Shown here piece by piece: positions 42,901 through 49,771 of a stretch of 64,000 nucleotides of DNA. Location of the stretch: assembly GCA_003116975.1 (NCBI GenBank), contig BGKB01000055.1, positions 310,001 through 374,000 on the forward strand, read 5' to 3'. This DNA comes from Aurantiochytrium sp. KH105 (lineage: Eukaryota; Sar; Bigyra; Thraustochytrida; Thraustochytriidae). Numbering within the stretch: position 1 is the stretch's first letter; every line of letters starts with the position of its first letter. Made by a program: the position numbers and the translations under genes. The notes beneath the pieces were generated by a model. It worked only from the letters and a program-made list of their open reading frames with translations, had not been told where the DNA came from and did no database searches.

Positions 42901-45900
42901 CGAGAACGCAATGTTGGCGGGAGTTGATTGCGGCCGGCAAACTCTCTTCCTGCTGGATTCTGCGTCGCAAAGAAACGAAATGCAGGGTGCACGGCAACCA
43001 TACGGTCAGAATCTGCGACCCTGACCATCGACGCGCCCTCAAGGAGAGGAGCGAGCATGCTGAGAATGCTGGGGTCGGCGAGATTCAATTCGTCTGCCAA
43101 GAACCAGTCGCCTTTCTGCAAAGCGCGTGTGAGAGGGCCATCGTTGAAAACGAGACCGCCCCCACTGGGAAGAAAGCTCCCAAAGTAATCGTAAATTGTG
43201 GTTGCAGCAGTATTGTTGACACGCAGGAGACGCTTCTTGCTCTGGCGAGCAAGAACACCAACCAGTGCGGTTTTGCCAACTGCAGCCGGGCCTTCCAAAA
43301 GAACCGGATGACCGCAAAGCTGCGCAAGCTGCACGCCACATGCAAATTGAAGGCGCGCTCCAGTCAACACGATCTTGTTCTGATCATCTTTGGGGATGTG
43401 CTCTTGCGAGATACTTGCCAGCGCTTCATCCACAGGCTTCCCGTGGACAATGTTATGTGCGGTATCGATGCTTGTCTCGAGATCAAGACTACCGGGGAAG
43501 ATCCGACGCAGACGGTAAGCGCTGTCGAGGATCCGAGTAATCGTGCGGAGCTGAACTTCCTTTGACTGACCCTCCGTCTTCTCCAATGAAATGAGGGTTT
43601 CTGCAACTTCAGAAAGTTGTTGTTCTGCGTCTTCTGTGGAGCCAAGACTTAGGATGACCCGCGCAACCTCTTTGACTTCCTCGCAAAGTGCTTCGTCCCC
43701 TTCCGCTTCAATGGATGGCAGGAAGATAGCTGAGAAACGATTGCTGAGAGCTGGGCTGAGTTCTGTGCATCTGCCTGACGCCTGCCCGAGCATGGTTGCC
43801 ACCACACGAAACGAACCAGGAACCGCAAGCGGCTCGACTTCTCCCTTTTCTGTGAGACGCCAATCAACGGGATCCTCCAAGAGCGGATTCAATCGCTCGA
43901 GCACGCACGGGTCTGCGTCGCTGATATTATCCAAAAGAACCCAAGATCCGTCCTTGAGAGACTGAGTCACAAGGCCGTCACGCCAAGCAATGGAGTTTCT
44001 TGGCCCACCCTCAATCCCGCCGGTTGAGACGCTGATTGGCTGTTGGCTACCAATGAGCAACGATGCTTCTGTCTCTCCGGTTAAGTAAGCCTGGATACAC
44101 TCAAATCCCCGCAGGTCCGCCAAAACTCGCAACGCCACGCTCTTGCCCGTACCGCAGGGACCAACAATGAGGAGAGGTAGCTGGGAGCGGAGAGCCGCGT
44201 GTGATGCAGCAAGCAGGCGCTCCAGACGAGGCGTAAATGCAATTGGAGATCTCGGAACCGGGCCTGCGCGGACCTCCTTGAGAATATTTTGAACGTCCAC
44301 GGCACTTGAGATGCTTTTGTCAAGAGCATCGAGTACAGACTTTGCAACGCTGTCTTGGAGATCTTCAGCTCGCACAATAGATGCTGCACCCTCGATGCAG
44401 ATCTCTGCAAGCCTGACATCGGGATCTGCGAGACCCGGATTTTTCTGAGCCAGCGCAATGTAGTCCTTGACCCAGATTTGCCAGACGTGCGAAAGTCCAA
44501 GATGAACACCATATGTCTTGACTACATCAGGGTCGCCGAGCAGGGATGAGACAGCGGCCTGTGCGCGCGCAAGAAGTTGAACCGTTGATTCAAGGAGCTG
44601 GAGCTCGCGTGCAACTTCTCTGCCCCCGGCGCGGCCATAAAAGGCATAAATTTCATCCTCCGATGGCTCCTTCTTGAAGCGAATTTCTTTGAGAGTATCC
44701 GTGGACGCCTCAAAGTCGCGCCAGCCTTCGTAATTCCGTCGCCATGAAGGGGGAAAGATGCTCCACACTCGGTCAAGGGAGTCCATCCGACGAAAACGCC
44801 GCGCATACACTCGCCAAGTATCTTGCGCAAGCTGTGCAGCGATGTGAGACACACGTGTGTTCGCGTCAATGGAAATGCAGCCCCGCGTAAATCGAACAAC
44901 AGCAAGAACCTCGCGGATGGAGAAAGACGCATACGCTTGTTGCTCGGGGAAACCTGAATCAGAATTGGCTGTGAGTGCGCAGACCTTATCGTGAAACTCG
45001 AGCAGGTTCTCTGCGTGAACTTTTAGACCAGCGCGCAGATCGGACGGAAGACCCATGCAAAGCTTATGATGAGCAATTTCAACAAGCTCATCGGTTGGAA
45101 GAGGTTTAAAGATGAGAGGAATGAACCTCGAAAGTGTTGAAGAAGACATAGGCTCGCGTTTGTTCTTGAAGAAGCCAGCATTAGGGTTTTGCGTGGCGAA
45201 AAGTCGAAAGTCGGGGTGCATTTGAATTTGGCGAAGATGCGATTCCGAGTTTGTCGGATCCTTGAGTTTGAGGACTCCAGAGTCGAGAGCCTCTTGGATA
45301 GACTGAATCACTTGTTCCTCGGCGAGGTTGATTTCATCGAGAAGCAACCAGTCCCCGCGCGAAAATGCAAGCGTGAACGGCTGTTCCGTCGCCTCAGGAC
45401 CCTTTTGCCCAAGTTTAATAGACAAAAGAAGATCGTCAGGGGTGATTGTACGGCTCATGTTAAAGCGAAGCAGGGACTTTCCCGCTTGAGTGGCGGCTGC
45501 GAGCACCGTTGCACTCTTGCCGGCGCCAGTTGCTCCCTCAAGGAGAATCGGCGAGGGGCTCTGGACCAGTTCAAGAATTTGCCCGATATTGGCCTGCGTC
45601 GTCTTCGTCTGAACGAGGTCATTTTCGTGTCGATCCTCAGTAGAAGCCTCACTAGAATCGCAGAGTTGAGGCGGGTCTGCTTTATTTTGAGGGTCGAGGC
45701 GGTTGCTAACTTCCACTAACTCTTCATGTGAAAGCCGATCCATTGTAGCGTCGAAGGGGCGACGCTGAAGTGACTCGGCGGCGCCGGTACTCGAGCCGAT
45801 TTCAGACTCCGGCACTAAAAAGCTTGCATGCAGTTCCTTCTCGACCGCACTGGGTTCCGTTGGCTGCAAAGGAGCCGACTGGCTCAGCGACTTGGCCGTG

Positions 45901-48434
45901 CGAAAGGTTGTGTCGAAAAGTTCGCAGCTTTTCTGGTCGAGCCCACTTGCGATCTTGAGAAGCTTAGCAAAGCTGGGCTGGTACTCATCAGTTGAATTCT
46001 TGATGGCTTCCAGCAGGAAGTGGGTGAGAAGAGGTAGTTCCGCGTGCAGCTGCTCTCCTATGGGCAACCTTGAGTGCACCATACGAATCATATAATCGAC
46101 GAGTTTGGCGAGGACCTTACCAGAATCGTCTGCCAACTCTTGAAACTCGCATGCTCCTGTCGCTTCGATTAGAATCCTCGCCAAGGAAGTCATCTGATCT
46201 GCCCCGAAAAATCCTATGATGGAAGTAAGGTCGTCGTCTTCCCATGAGCTGCGAAGAAAGTACGACAGGTTGCTCTTGGAATCAACGAGTCTTTGGACAG
46301 CATCACGATCTCCGAGCTTCACAGCAAAGTAGAAGAGCTCTCGAGCCAACATTTTGCGGGAGTCGTCGAGCCTACAGGCGAAACGAGGTTCGCTGCAGGT
46401 CGAGGCTGCGGTATCTTCCTCGTCCTCATCCTCATCATCGTCGTTCACATCATCGTCCTCACCATCATAATCGTTGTCTTCGAGAGTACTCTGCGCATCG
46501 TCGGCTCCATGGACACGCAGCTGACCAGACGAAGATCCTTCGACGAGCCATAGAGGGGCGACCTCGACAATGCTGGCAGCTAACTCTCTGCTGTTGTTCT
46601 CGGTAAACGTCAAATCCCGACTCGCAAGCTTGAGAAGTTGCGCGGACCCGAGAAGGAGGTCCGGTACGACGCTAGGATAGACGCAGGTTTTTTCAAGCGA
46701 GAGAGAGTTCTTGATGCTTTGCAAGATTGAGTCGCTTTGACGCTGAAGGTTTTCCATGGCCGGGGGAAACCGATCAGCCAGGGCCGCGACTGAAGCCAAA
46801 AGTGCGGGCATCTGATGAGGAAACTCTTGTCCAGAGAGAGACGAAAGTACAGCTGTGGCTGACTCAACGCAGACTGTTGAACGCTGAAAGTAGACGTGTC
46901 GGATACAATTCGCAAGATCCGGCCAAAGAGCATTTCGTTGCGCGCCTTCCAGAGCCGTCGCGCGAGCAATGAGTTGACCACATGGAAAGTCGCCACGGAG
47001 TAACTGCATGAGAAGTTCGTCGCGAGGCGTTTCATTTGCAACATGGATCATGCGCAGCGCAAGGCGAAGACCTGAGGTCGAGGCAAGTTGGTCAGCAGTA
47101 GCTCGAGAGATGCGGAGCACTGCCTCGTCCGACCCATCATGCAGAATCTTGGTGATGACTGGGTATGCAGCATCGAGAATGATATGATCTTGCGAACGTC
47201 CATTTCCGAGTGATTCGATGGCAGAAGTGGCCATGCGAGCCGCGGTGTCCAGGATAGTCTGCGTGGAGTCACGTTCAATCTGGTCGGTGACGAAGGCGAA
47301 GATTACAGGCGAGCCCGTCAAATCATAGACTTCGTCGAGGATAGACAGTGCATCGGCCGAGAGTTCAAAAGCGCGCTGAGCTTCATCGTCGGCAACGAGA
47401 CTTTGCAGAATCTGCAGGCACGGAGAAATGGAAGCACCGTCTGGAGCAGAAGCAATGCTGTCTCTGCGCTCTCGTCTTTCAGGAATGTTATGCGCGTCGC
47501 GAAGCGTACGTTTCAGCAGCAAGCACGTCTTGGTGAGCACATCCTGGCGAGCAATGAAACCTCCACCCTCAACGCGAGCGCTGCATGTAGCATCGGACCA
47601 GCCCAGATGTTCGAGCTGACGAACCCTTTCATCGGAGGAGAGTATCGACGGGTTGGAGCGTACGGCGTCGAGGCTATTGAGCAGGACTCTCTCAAGGTCT
47701 GCGTTCTTTGGTTGCATCGCAGTGACGAGAGGACGACATAGCACATGCTTCCAAAATGAGTTGAGAGCAGGTTCGAAGTTACCAAGGGTAACTTGTTTTC
47801 CGTGGCGTGAGATGACGTGATGGTTCTCGTACATAAGGAAGGCAGTAGCCTCTAGGAGCATCACTCGGCACCCGTCCATCGCATGCGCCGGAAAAAGACG
47901 ATCGATGGCAATCTTATGTCTTTGCACCCCCCAATTACGTTCCATCCTCCCGCCACTTTGAAACAATTCCAGCGATGCACAGAGAGAAGAAAATGCGAAA
48001 ACGAGAAAGGTATCCTTCACGAGAATGTGAAAGATCTCTTTGAACGCCAGAGTGTCGTTGTAATCTTCTTCAAGCTTGCCGACGTCAACTGCGCGCAGAC
48101 TGCTGGGCATCTTAGGGCTACCAAGTCCCATTTGACGTAAAAGCTTGCCGAGGATGTAGCCAGCAGCAATGTGCATTCCGGGATCCTTGATACGCCAGAC
48201 AAGAGTGCCGAGGCATGCATTTTCCGGCCTGATCAGCTCCTTGACGATTTTGGCTCTTTCTTTCTGGTGCAAGTCTTCGGGGATACGGTCAGCCAGCTTG
48301 AGCAGCTTGCGGGCATATCGGGTCGTGTCGGGATTTTCTCGCTGGCCGCTCGCTTCGTTGACCGTATTCTTAATTGTCTCAATCAGATCCATCACAAGGG
48401 GCCGCACAAGCACGGCTGTCGCAGTGCTCGCCAT
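27873..48434 (-). CDS. Giant midasin/dynein-type AAA protein with ASH-like domains (6853 aa to the TAG)
   Basis: One uninterrupted 20.6 kb frame. The open frame begins at a GTG at 48467; I use the ATG at 48434 (aagATGG). Residues ~1-950 are helical, with an acidic stretch near 650. Six AAA modules follow, with Walker A at about residues 968 (GATGAGKS), 1428 (GPCGTGKS), 1718 (GPAAVGKT), 2040 (GPTSFKTT), 2726 (GPPGIGKT) and 3059 (GPSGSGKT). Walker B is DEINL/DELNL in modules 1, 3 and 5, DN-type in 2 and 6, and EDFDL in the degenerate module 4. A ~240-residue Ser/Asp/Glu-rich insert splits module 4 (about 2125-2365). Then come ~2500 helical residues, including a strong coiled coil near 5250, and ASH/MSP-like beta domains at ~5840-6250. 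The AAA hexad with vWA domains downstream is the plan of midasin (MDN1/Rea1), the remover of assembly factors from pre-60S ribosomes, but that protein is 4900-5600 aa with one vWA. I call this a midasin-like mechanoenzyme of unknown role. Confidence 0.85.
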   Translation of the reverse strand: MASTATAVLVRPLVMDLIETIKNTVNEASGQRENPDTTRYARKLLKLADRIPEDLHQKERAKIVKELIRPENACLGTLVWRIKDPGMHIAAGYILGKLLRQMGLGSPKMPSSLRAVDVGKLEEDYNDTLAFKEIFHILVKDTFLVFAFSSLCASLELFQSGGRMERNWGVQRHKIAIDRLFPAHAMDGCRVMLLEATAFLMYENHHVISRHGKQVTLGNFEPALNSFWKHVLCRPLVTAMQPKNADLERVLLNSLDAVRSNPSILSSDERVRQLEHLGWSDATCSARVEGGGFIARQDVLTKTCLLLKRTLRDAHNIPERRERRDSIASAPDGASISPCLQILQSLVADDEAQRAFELSADALSILDEVYDLTGSPVIFAFVTDQIERDSTQTILDTAARMATSAIESLGNGRSQDHIILDAAYPVITKILHDGSDEAVLRISRATADQLASTSGLRLALRMIHVANETPRDELLMQLLRGDFPCGQLIARATALEGAQRNALWPDLANCIRHVYFQRSTVCVESATAVLSSLSGQEFPHQMPALLASVAALADRFPPAMENLQRQSDSILQSIKNSLSLEKTCVYPSVVPDLLLGSAQLLKLASRDLTFTENNSRELAASIVEVAPLWLVEGSSSGQLRVHGADDAQSTLEDNDYDGEDDDVNDDDEDEDEEDTAASTCSEPRFACRLDDSRKMLARELFYFAVKLGDRDAVQRLVDSKSNLSYFLRSSWEDDDLTSIIGFFGADQMTSLARILIEATGACEFQELADDSGKVLAKLVDYMIRMVHSRLPIGEQLHAELPLLTHFLLEAIKNSTDEYQPSFAKLLKIASGLDQKSCELFDTTFRTAKSLSQSAPLQPTEPSAVEKELHASFLVPESEIGSSTGAAESLQRRPFDATMDRLSHEELVEVSNRLDPQNKADPPQLCDSSEASTEDRHENDLVQTKTTQANIGQILELVQSPSPILLEGATGAGKSATVLAAATQAGKSLLRFNMSRTITPDDLLLSIKLGQKGPEATEQPFTLAFSRGDWLLLDEINLAEEQVIQSIQEALDSGVLKLKDPTNSESHLRQIQMHPDFRLFATQNPNAGFFKNKREPMSSSTLSRFIPLIFKPLPTDELVEIAHHKLCMGLPSDLRAGLKVHAENLLEFHDKVCALTANSDSGFPEQQAYASFSIREVLAVVRFTRGCISIDANTRVSHIAAQLAQDTWRVYARRFRRMDSLDRVWSIFPPSWRRNYEGWRDFEASTDTLKEIRFKKEPSEDEIYAFYGRAGGREVARELQLLESTVQLLARAQAAVSSLLGDPDVVKTYGVHLGLSHVWQIWVKDYIALAQKNPGLADPDVRLAEICIEGAASIVRAEDLQDSVAKSVLDALDKSISSAVDVQNILKEVRAGPVPRSPIAFTPRLERLLAASHAALRSQLPLLIVGPCGTGKSVALRVLADLRGFECIQAYLTGETEASLLIGSQQPISVSTGGIEGGPRNSIAWRDGLVTQSLKDGSWVLLDNISDADPCVLERLNPLLEDPVDWRLTEKGEVEPLAVPGSFRVVATMLGQASGRCTELSPALSNRFSAIFLPSIEAEGDEALCEEVKEVARVILSLGSTEDAEQQLSEVAETLISLEKTEGQSKEVQLRTITRILDSAYRLRRIFPGSLDLETSIDTAHNIVHGKPVDEALASISQEHIPKDDQNKIVLTGARLQFACGVQLAQLCGHPVLLEGPAAVGKTALVGVLARQSKKRLLRVNNTAATTIYDYFGSFLPSGGGLVFNDGPLTRALQKGDWFLADELNLADPSILSMLAPLLEGASMVRVADSDRMVAVHPAFRFFATQNPAGREFAGRNQLPPTLRSRFVVFIAKEYSTASNVQPDADDELSVILQKRCERSNGRELLPVPRDVSRLMSRVYGELRPDRTLRLSFRELVKWRRRFHQLERPSSEDWCRVGYSLIASRATTATQKSNVARVLRISEPHHPVRLQQNGSDIRVSLDGLHVTVKNADLRRASLIAPYVIKSGELDTESLPSSFVQCLAQVLVAANNKEPILLVGPTSFKTTMFETWCSIAKNPDAPSPVVCHLSPDTETSDLIGQIHPYSPASALQELQSVLQRAFSRSRRETQGSDDWVARCEGALSVLAQKINLFHKEERQAGKLRSDEEHELEQAQTSDHFAAEMAQYDTDNESDEGDDLETISASSETHTSGSWTHADSSASHTSSSGTSVDGSGSRSSASFVHVSHPTGQSLSLSDSGMAVEDPFTDSDDDTGGDAQLSRPKAPLAPPPFALEDGPDDPFSSSDDEVDQTPDESKGVEDPFASDDSSDEKGDAKNSFSLRGDVQASHPQRHELVSDDESDNVSDADNKNGDENVFDLEILHRMQLMNRSAQGNTLAFQACVSQVITTIDLMRECLPHDDKELEHAERLHAQVQQVVESASGDPIFAFREGPVTSALSAGVPILFEDFDLPDQAVPERLNSVFEPEPAFTLVEDVARAASGQDIAISPDFQVFATVHCAEGQQLRNISPATRSRFTEIHVPALLPQVREGHEITMDATRDITHILAHALGDGEPADVALAKHLINVLLEWKQTPAGKRSTISDLLRVCRFVAAQSKHGLQGANGRSHLAVLGMRFLLLDGAAHVGLNALSDVKNVIARVNQAEDLDALFAEPSEEILRLPFQEIEHHGRRLMRCEYGGLVAKMNDSVSESSSMERFGLHVTKTAVQNVARIFAAISAQSPLLLEGPPGIGKTASVEAVARLLGFEVKRINFSANTTPEQLFGSIIPRSTEDGKRVFEWQDGPLIEALRSEKWLLLDELNLAPPETLEAIAPVFSGRGTFKVPGSNEDIAIHNMQVFATMNPVGVGGGRAKLPRSIENLFSVVRLGEYNRDELFDIFQSAFEKLIEDSVLMFHHLEALFEIHWELQDLASQKKIGKGHGGCGFNLRDLMKLRDLLAGNAANITDHFASENVPLQTDIRSVILKRLAAIVYVDGLQSAEEQVLANQVLDKHLPVEDLLQARVTRELDRSVTGSVRIGAVYLNQGLHESDAPGLVPTDSTLMHLEALGMVVQSNRSVLLEGPSGSGKTSLVKELARLMKRRLVVLSLTDSTETSDLIGQWVPAQLATHAELAVRPFFESLMSRWRLFLAHVFPIIVKNKNKTHIPSQEVLEALPADVQGAFDIERALNANSGGSGRLELVEQLLEAVLRLQSVLKSSASVLSSLAASEERHHLRMRTSRAQRWCELESKRTVYDEIKIRQTIEDEESSAPVGSSASDLAFQFVESELVRAMREGNFVLLDNVNSAPPEVLERLNSLFEADPSLALLESGSSDVFTADGRDQTIPIHSEFRIFCTANAERINSFKLSSAFLNRVIRLWLPAIDADCNSGGTLHTIVCSMLPRIECAGQLAEILRRFHGHCRSLEDNGTLELAGGACLSLNMLLRVLTTGRFHLRRTKSRASPLSAYVWALWHIYLESMQSTCRSLALHGLVEILKDSNVAEASMATDLVRSGVAEDPLRTWKRQKRSFIQTMSFVETKLGEALVRLVESVPAGKERENVTKDIVEMLLQKEIRPDLAHMARHEIEEFGLLAAFGVDLEQNTRTLQDVHRSVKVAFDKAHNALWKFVNDTSLTNAADRLCILERAHAVFSNYASVVQALRVPDSELYNIVRALMEYLCRATSVHRKAQPTFWLSFVREGLLSNFESVSQGLEEGGQSAKRFALEGQRDVELQRSATRIRSLLGAIIEAAQDPPSEAFQLMRSITFLDVIWNRFLPRAGDRSLELSRYFNAPWNVDVSDNGDMAFIQMERLGILSALQAFETDLVRHCITRAQTIKTMYDEYRKTESLRKQAEEEVAQMTSAINDEADETSTNSQSTLSDARHREAEAKRDEAEAKKELYASIDETYEDAKDLLGQHLLDSLVNHYRSSESAADWSSVAETWSALDNETRRQIRTRRSVADSWKLKRMLSNLSKESIESPLANFVASMMFFEPPEGFVGAEKECWLLDRAKVCIQNRLLSSSVSLPLCDTSDACVVLIIDPLDPSGPSAFAIVFWEGHTICLLPESSGDYAYEDERVNICCSATDNRGLATPHIHRLPRGNSETEGISNILDTLLRAKALLSTDGKLEQPILTDLMDTETASFVQELPARAEVRATDEASALTRRVRRSIFRVEDFMLRLENETDPKNYLEAVENYVSEAIPAEESIDVAKEVLTFAKGLSANAATAVLERIKNVSGSSLTKRMLTGEMILQTLQSTANDPTARAKQVAAQLYQDLQNFAGECFMALLRNKISDSLSTQSRKIGQGTAHTFKSIVEVVLDYFEKDSSGIWTAQLPVTGNFQTTVVKPARKVLDALGMKDTSWVFQGALKRLEAAPPHKSTPSASPTFVSKPQELTAPGRNPKVRQILTSRVHELMQKQVLDSWGKSRLEEMLRELEPENNIDDTRLAEIERNISHLEHQIEIAREASRKDRAFMRELPPRLRDGTIEEYMKKAGGELQKAYAQCHTRIDEETSMSGVTRSAPNTELLDVEFEKLAADCRGWARVFYLAQIGKKDSGDRRKDALKALSDILQPPGGYALPGTEDSVGHLREALDASEEGGSDDQNTQSLQRLCDNALRKVIQSHHELVELSKIRLNVMHLDFSRLASSHDAYHFQEQGIFEEFDGVRRATAYSADIKQLLRQALPGSVHPSIPGALPLSLLELCSVVPKEKKDDVTGLLLEAYMTADACMLEPEKHSMAINALDELGEDADRVLGGDAECRGVIRKALRLTKRAIQDSGPGQVARLEDLPKFQLDTYSLLCECIGKHGSEPSEHAKKQKQNWDNCARIFDSVVSPPIAPDIDCARKSMEFAKVSLRGLEKMCQSDGAMADVVRAGQEVLNASNKLTGAQEKVRSESLKEIISDASAFVNQLAYALLQGAAMSKASQSEQAGLITDFESRLKRSGDAYFVKLDWATQVVKTSALLSNQIDAVLLWSINRSVACTEFKVPSSSFQLSRSLQKGLDTYKQTSLALAYVAKHFKHYIFDSSRSAWSAEGFTNLPALLSSFEATVKEAKKCTGDFGNKVNETVEVAHLLSARTSAILEMCCATSEKFQVRYLRRAALLFAREALLYTCAWLEDFFQRALVKQPQVKNAPVQTMNHDGAVKLLASAAHDCFAAIHVSLLDDIDDELPFGISDVVKDFADVCENTLRVLQAPTSEGIRTTVKKNLNRVLEHSVARCSSRMRAAIKKMKSINDLHGHYPGGPRIESEIENLIAALSQKKEREVDLAKENFENKLASRLKIIEDARKEYERALEEFKRKKQTWEATGEEIDSTENDLLATLACHCAAKKKLFWYSELAKLLKLDITNSRRDKIEWFFQKATSKLCVNGENVTFRGKYDDWKLEKDSRNQWSITFPKFSSGKLPSMLTLKIYRMRKNGGAEGDPGSSQAGESSDVLNVAGAKGSSEPKPLRSETFDLHGNASPVEISIDVLEFGYCWHVVMYSGKEQAGAEREDPHSFTLDFSRRDLTFKKRYATRGLAGQALDWLMKKLSWDDHPVTKRFRELDRARSEWKQSEPTYSNCGVIRPRESEEEATHALQEELHKDIRRIRRTPESVKRAQEALAELAAWREGVCDQRDQLKMAVDNLMSQAPSRESDITFESAQEVLRLLADEWTPVVLHTCKRDFVSLLQSLEQSAAESYKEDLGWKWSLSKPRIKRQQQIVERFAVNEILRAKTTFAAHERLMRQISSLAAYTLRVYVFTKQGLQKEEVKQARQCLNDVKRNLLPRHRNPSKDGQDYQYLTTWQLRKACQSVTMALDMQDQRLKLLSAASDIEKKTDKVSVQLSAAERFGVFEGANSLSDASLCRINIKHTGTELAFSSSTSRVNFGTVIQADTSAEVHLMLENTTSSDVRILFSLEESASPESSHGGPALDMPLHFEPEDKIIVRKHQQAVVRCVLDCGTCLGEYSFGARLKIHKADADDEAMVSSEEHLVHFAATIEEQVIKFSALVVDFGDLAATIKPLWECKTLKLCNLSRTPVFLKVAVQPSDTSAKMELSCGSRDSILTFGDEVQFWIDGQSSEDQSSTELHVRVSTLRGRTLEGSLVVCAGPDMVSHVPVQGRLLLPCFAIATMGETHGEMQNFPSKPICLPSHLCMDPKSAPGATWNLSGKLWFQDVWGANTLQIQNNGEERVKLLLASDASKQTSNLPISPGELKPVPDKLGPNAAFAVVHVESAKINSRSVKHAVEVPLGRAVAASEVTFPHIAPGQTSEAFLEIRNYSALSLGLDVVLDYASKTTIKPGDAFVVVTEHLQLAANTTGYIRLLLVSLGTRNRPYTPQGKLLVKALGQKDIEITLRGKIGPCKVEALQPVEDLRVLLKDIRPDTLHHHSVDVENIGHIRSTVFDGVSVSKLSGKKNSSVRTKTQIHVASLTKREFQAELMVPFWSEGCPDRPFFVRADGRRGIKVHLAIPKLSFFYSKSDSRREVTSSARVKAAVAGQEVTASFGVFNESRSSDLAYQRKDVTILQKNCEVNSPSLRMRQSDKAETGSSVASEPFQARGGIKKGATWELKLELDNAVAESQSENESEKEEKKSKLPEQLCLVLARFTAESEAYFGPDGDVCTGVSHGLLMDVRVDERKTSATIKGFSAGDLGNPRSELIHRIRKEGFVPELVAELVFRVCVRDATASFTDVLELMRESLEGPSVDGAVLFITKHIKDNMGDFSAWALLVAKSCLQDGQNEARVNVARLLSIDQLFAKDKGTMGNPLPYLWERFTDCVLIKEDTTPRGLVESIFGNLDSGCYTGRPLFASWLKLAVTSEDRPVESTDILRAALTVKRASKSCGDSVNSSYSQTLVEFCLSKSGVESKRVQKRLIEAAIQNLQSDWIRQTASNLCRRNITPKDL

Positions 48435-49771
48435 CTTGCTACTTCCTTCCTTGGACGTCTTGTACACTTGATTTTCCTCTTTTGGGAATTCTTCTATGCG
48501 GAGTCTTGTCGGGAGCTCTTTCTCCCCGATGCTCTCCGCTATCTTCGCTCAGAAATTTCCTTCTTGCTCACCCCTTCCCTCGCCTCCTTTGGGGCGCAGC
48601 AGCTTGATCGGTCGGCCAGTCGGTCGATTGGTCGCTCGTTCGCTCGCTCACTACGCTGTTCGCTTGCTTGCTCGCTCGCTCGCTCGCGCGGGCCTGCCGC
48701 GCGGAGCGAGCGAGGTATCCGTCGCGAGGCCGCGCGCCTCCTTCGCTCCCGAAGGCGTCACCTTCGGGGTCTGCTGCTGCTGCCGCTGCCGGCCGCCGCC
48801 GCTGCTGCTGCTGCAGCACCTGTAGCTGCGACTTTAGGCTCGCAATCAGAAGAATGATCGCGAGCGTGAGAACGGTCGCCCGTCATCTGGGCCACAGCGA
48901 TCGACTGCAGGCCGTTCGGTTGCCTCATTTCCGTGTCACAGCGTGGGTGATTATCTGGTCAGTCACCACTGACTGCCCCACAGCGGCCCCAGCGGTTGGA
49001 TTTCCGTGGACCAGTAACACTGGGGCCGATGGATTCCCGTGGAGCTCCAGTAGAAGTAACATAGTATATCATAGACCGGTTGTTGGAAGTGCAGTTCTTC
49101 GCGACTCAGTTACATGTTTGGCCTACGCAGCGTCTCCAACCAGCTTCTGATCAACTTCATAGAGGCGGCTGCGGCCAACGCACATCTCGAAGCCATTCTA
49201 CTACGACAGCAAGACCAACAGCCGCAAGGAGAATGAAATCGTCATACGCGGACACGGAATTGACGCGCGCTGCGCGTGGGCCGGCGGCAGTGGCAGCGGT
49301 CTGTGCAGCCCAACTCGTTCTTCCTGGAGGCCCGAATCCTTGCGCGAAGGGAGGAACAAAGTGTCGTGCAAAGGTAATCGCACAAGCTCATAGCTATCAT
49401 GACGTGGAAGCCTAGCAGCCAAGACTTGCCTACCTTCAAATTCTGGCCAAAAATAGGCCCCCGTTTGCGTTCATCTTCGAGGGTTCTGGATCATGCGTGA
49501 CCATGAGTTAGGCCTACTGCATCGAGAAAGATTGCCTGCGGCCAGTCCATGGCTGGGCTGTGTCACGAATTCAACGGCAATGGCTTGTTTAATGTGAGGC
49601 AAGAGAGAGAGAGTAGGAAAGGACGGTTCGCTGGCAGCGGCGCGGCGAGCCCGTTGTGTCACGATTTTCTCAAGAAGCTCGGCGAAAAGGAAGCCAGAAG
49701 CAAAGTTGAGAGAGTGCAGCCTAGTCATGAAGAAGCACGTAGGCTAGTACTTCGATGGTATTTGTCGTCTA
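48435..49771. other. Spacer between the giant gene and cobS-like gene
   Basis: The left end is the promoter and 5' flank of the giant gene and includes a GCTC repeat. The right end is the 3' flank of the CobS gene. No gene was seen. Arg/Ser-rich frames overlap on both strands without motifs. Confidence 0.55.
48632..48688. repeat. GCTC/GCTT tetranucleotide repeat
   Basis: Imperfect CGCTCGCTTGCT-type units about 200 bases upstream of the giant gene's ATG. It is the same repeat class as at 144-178 and 63664-63685. Confidence 0.75.
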
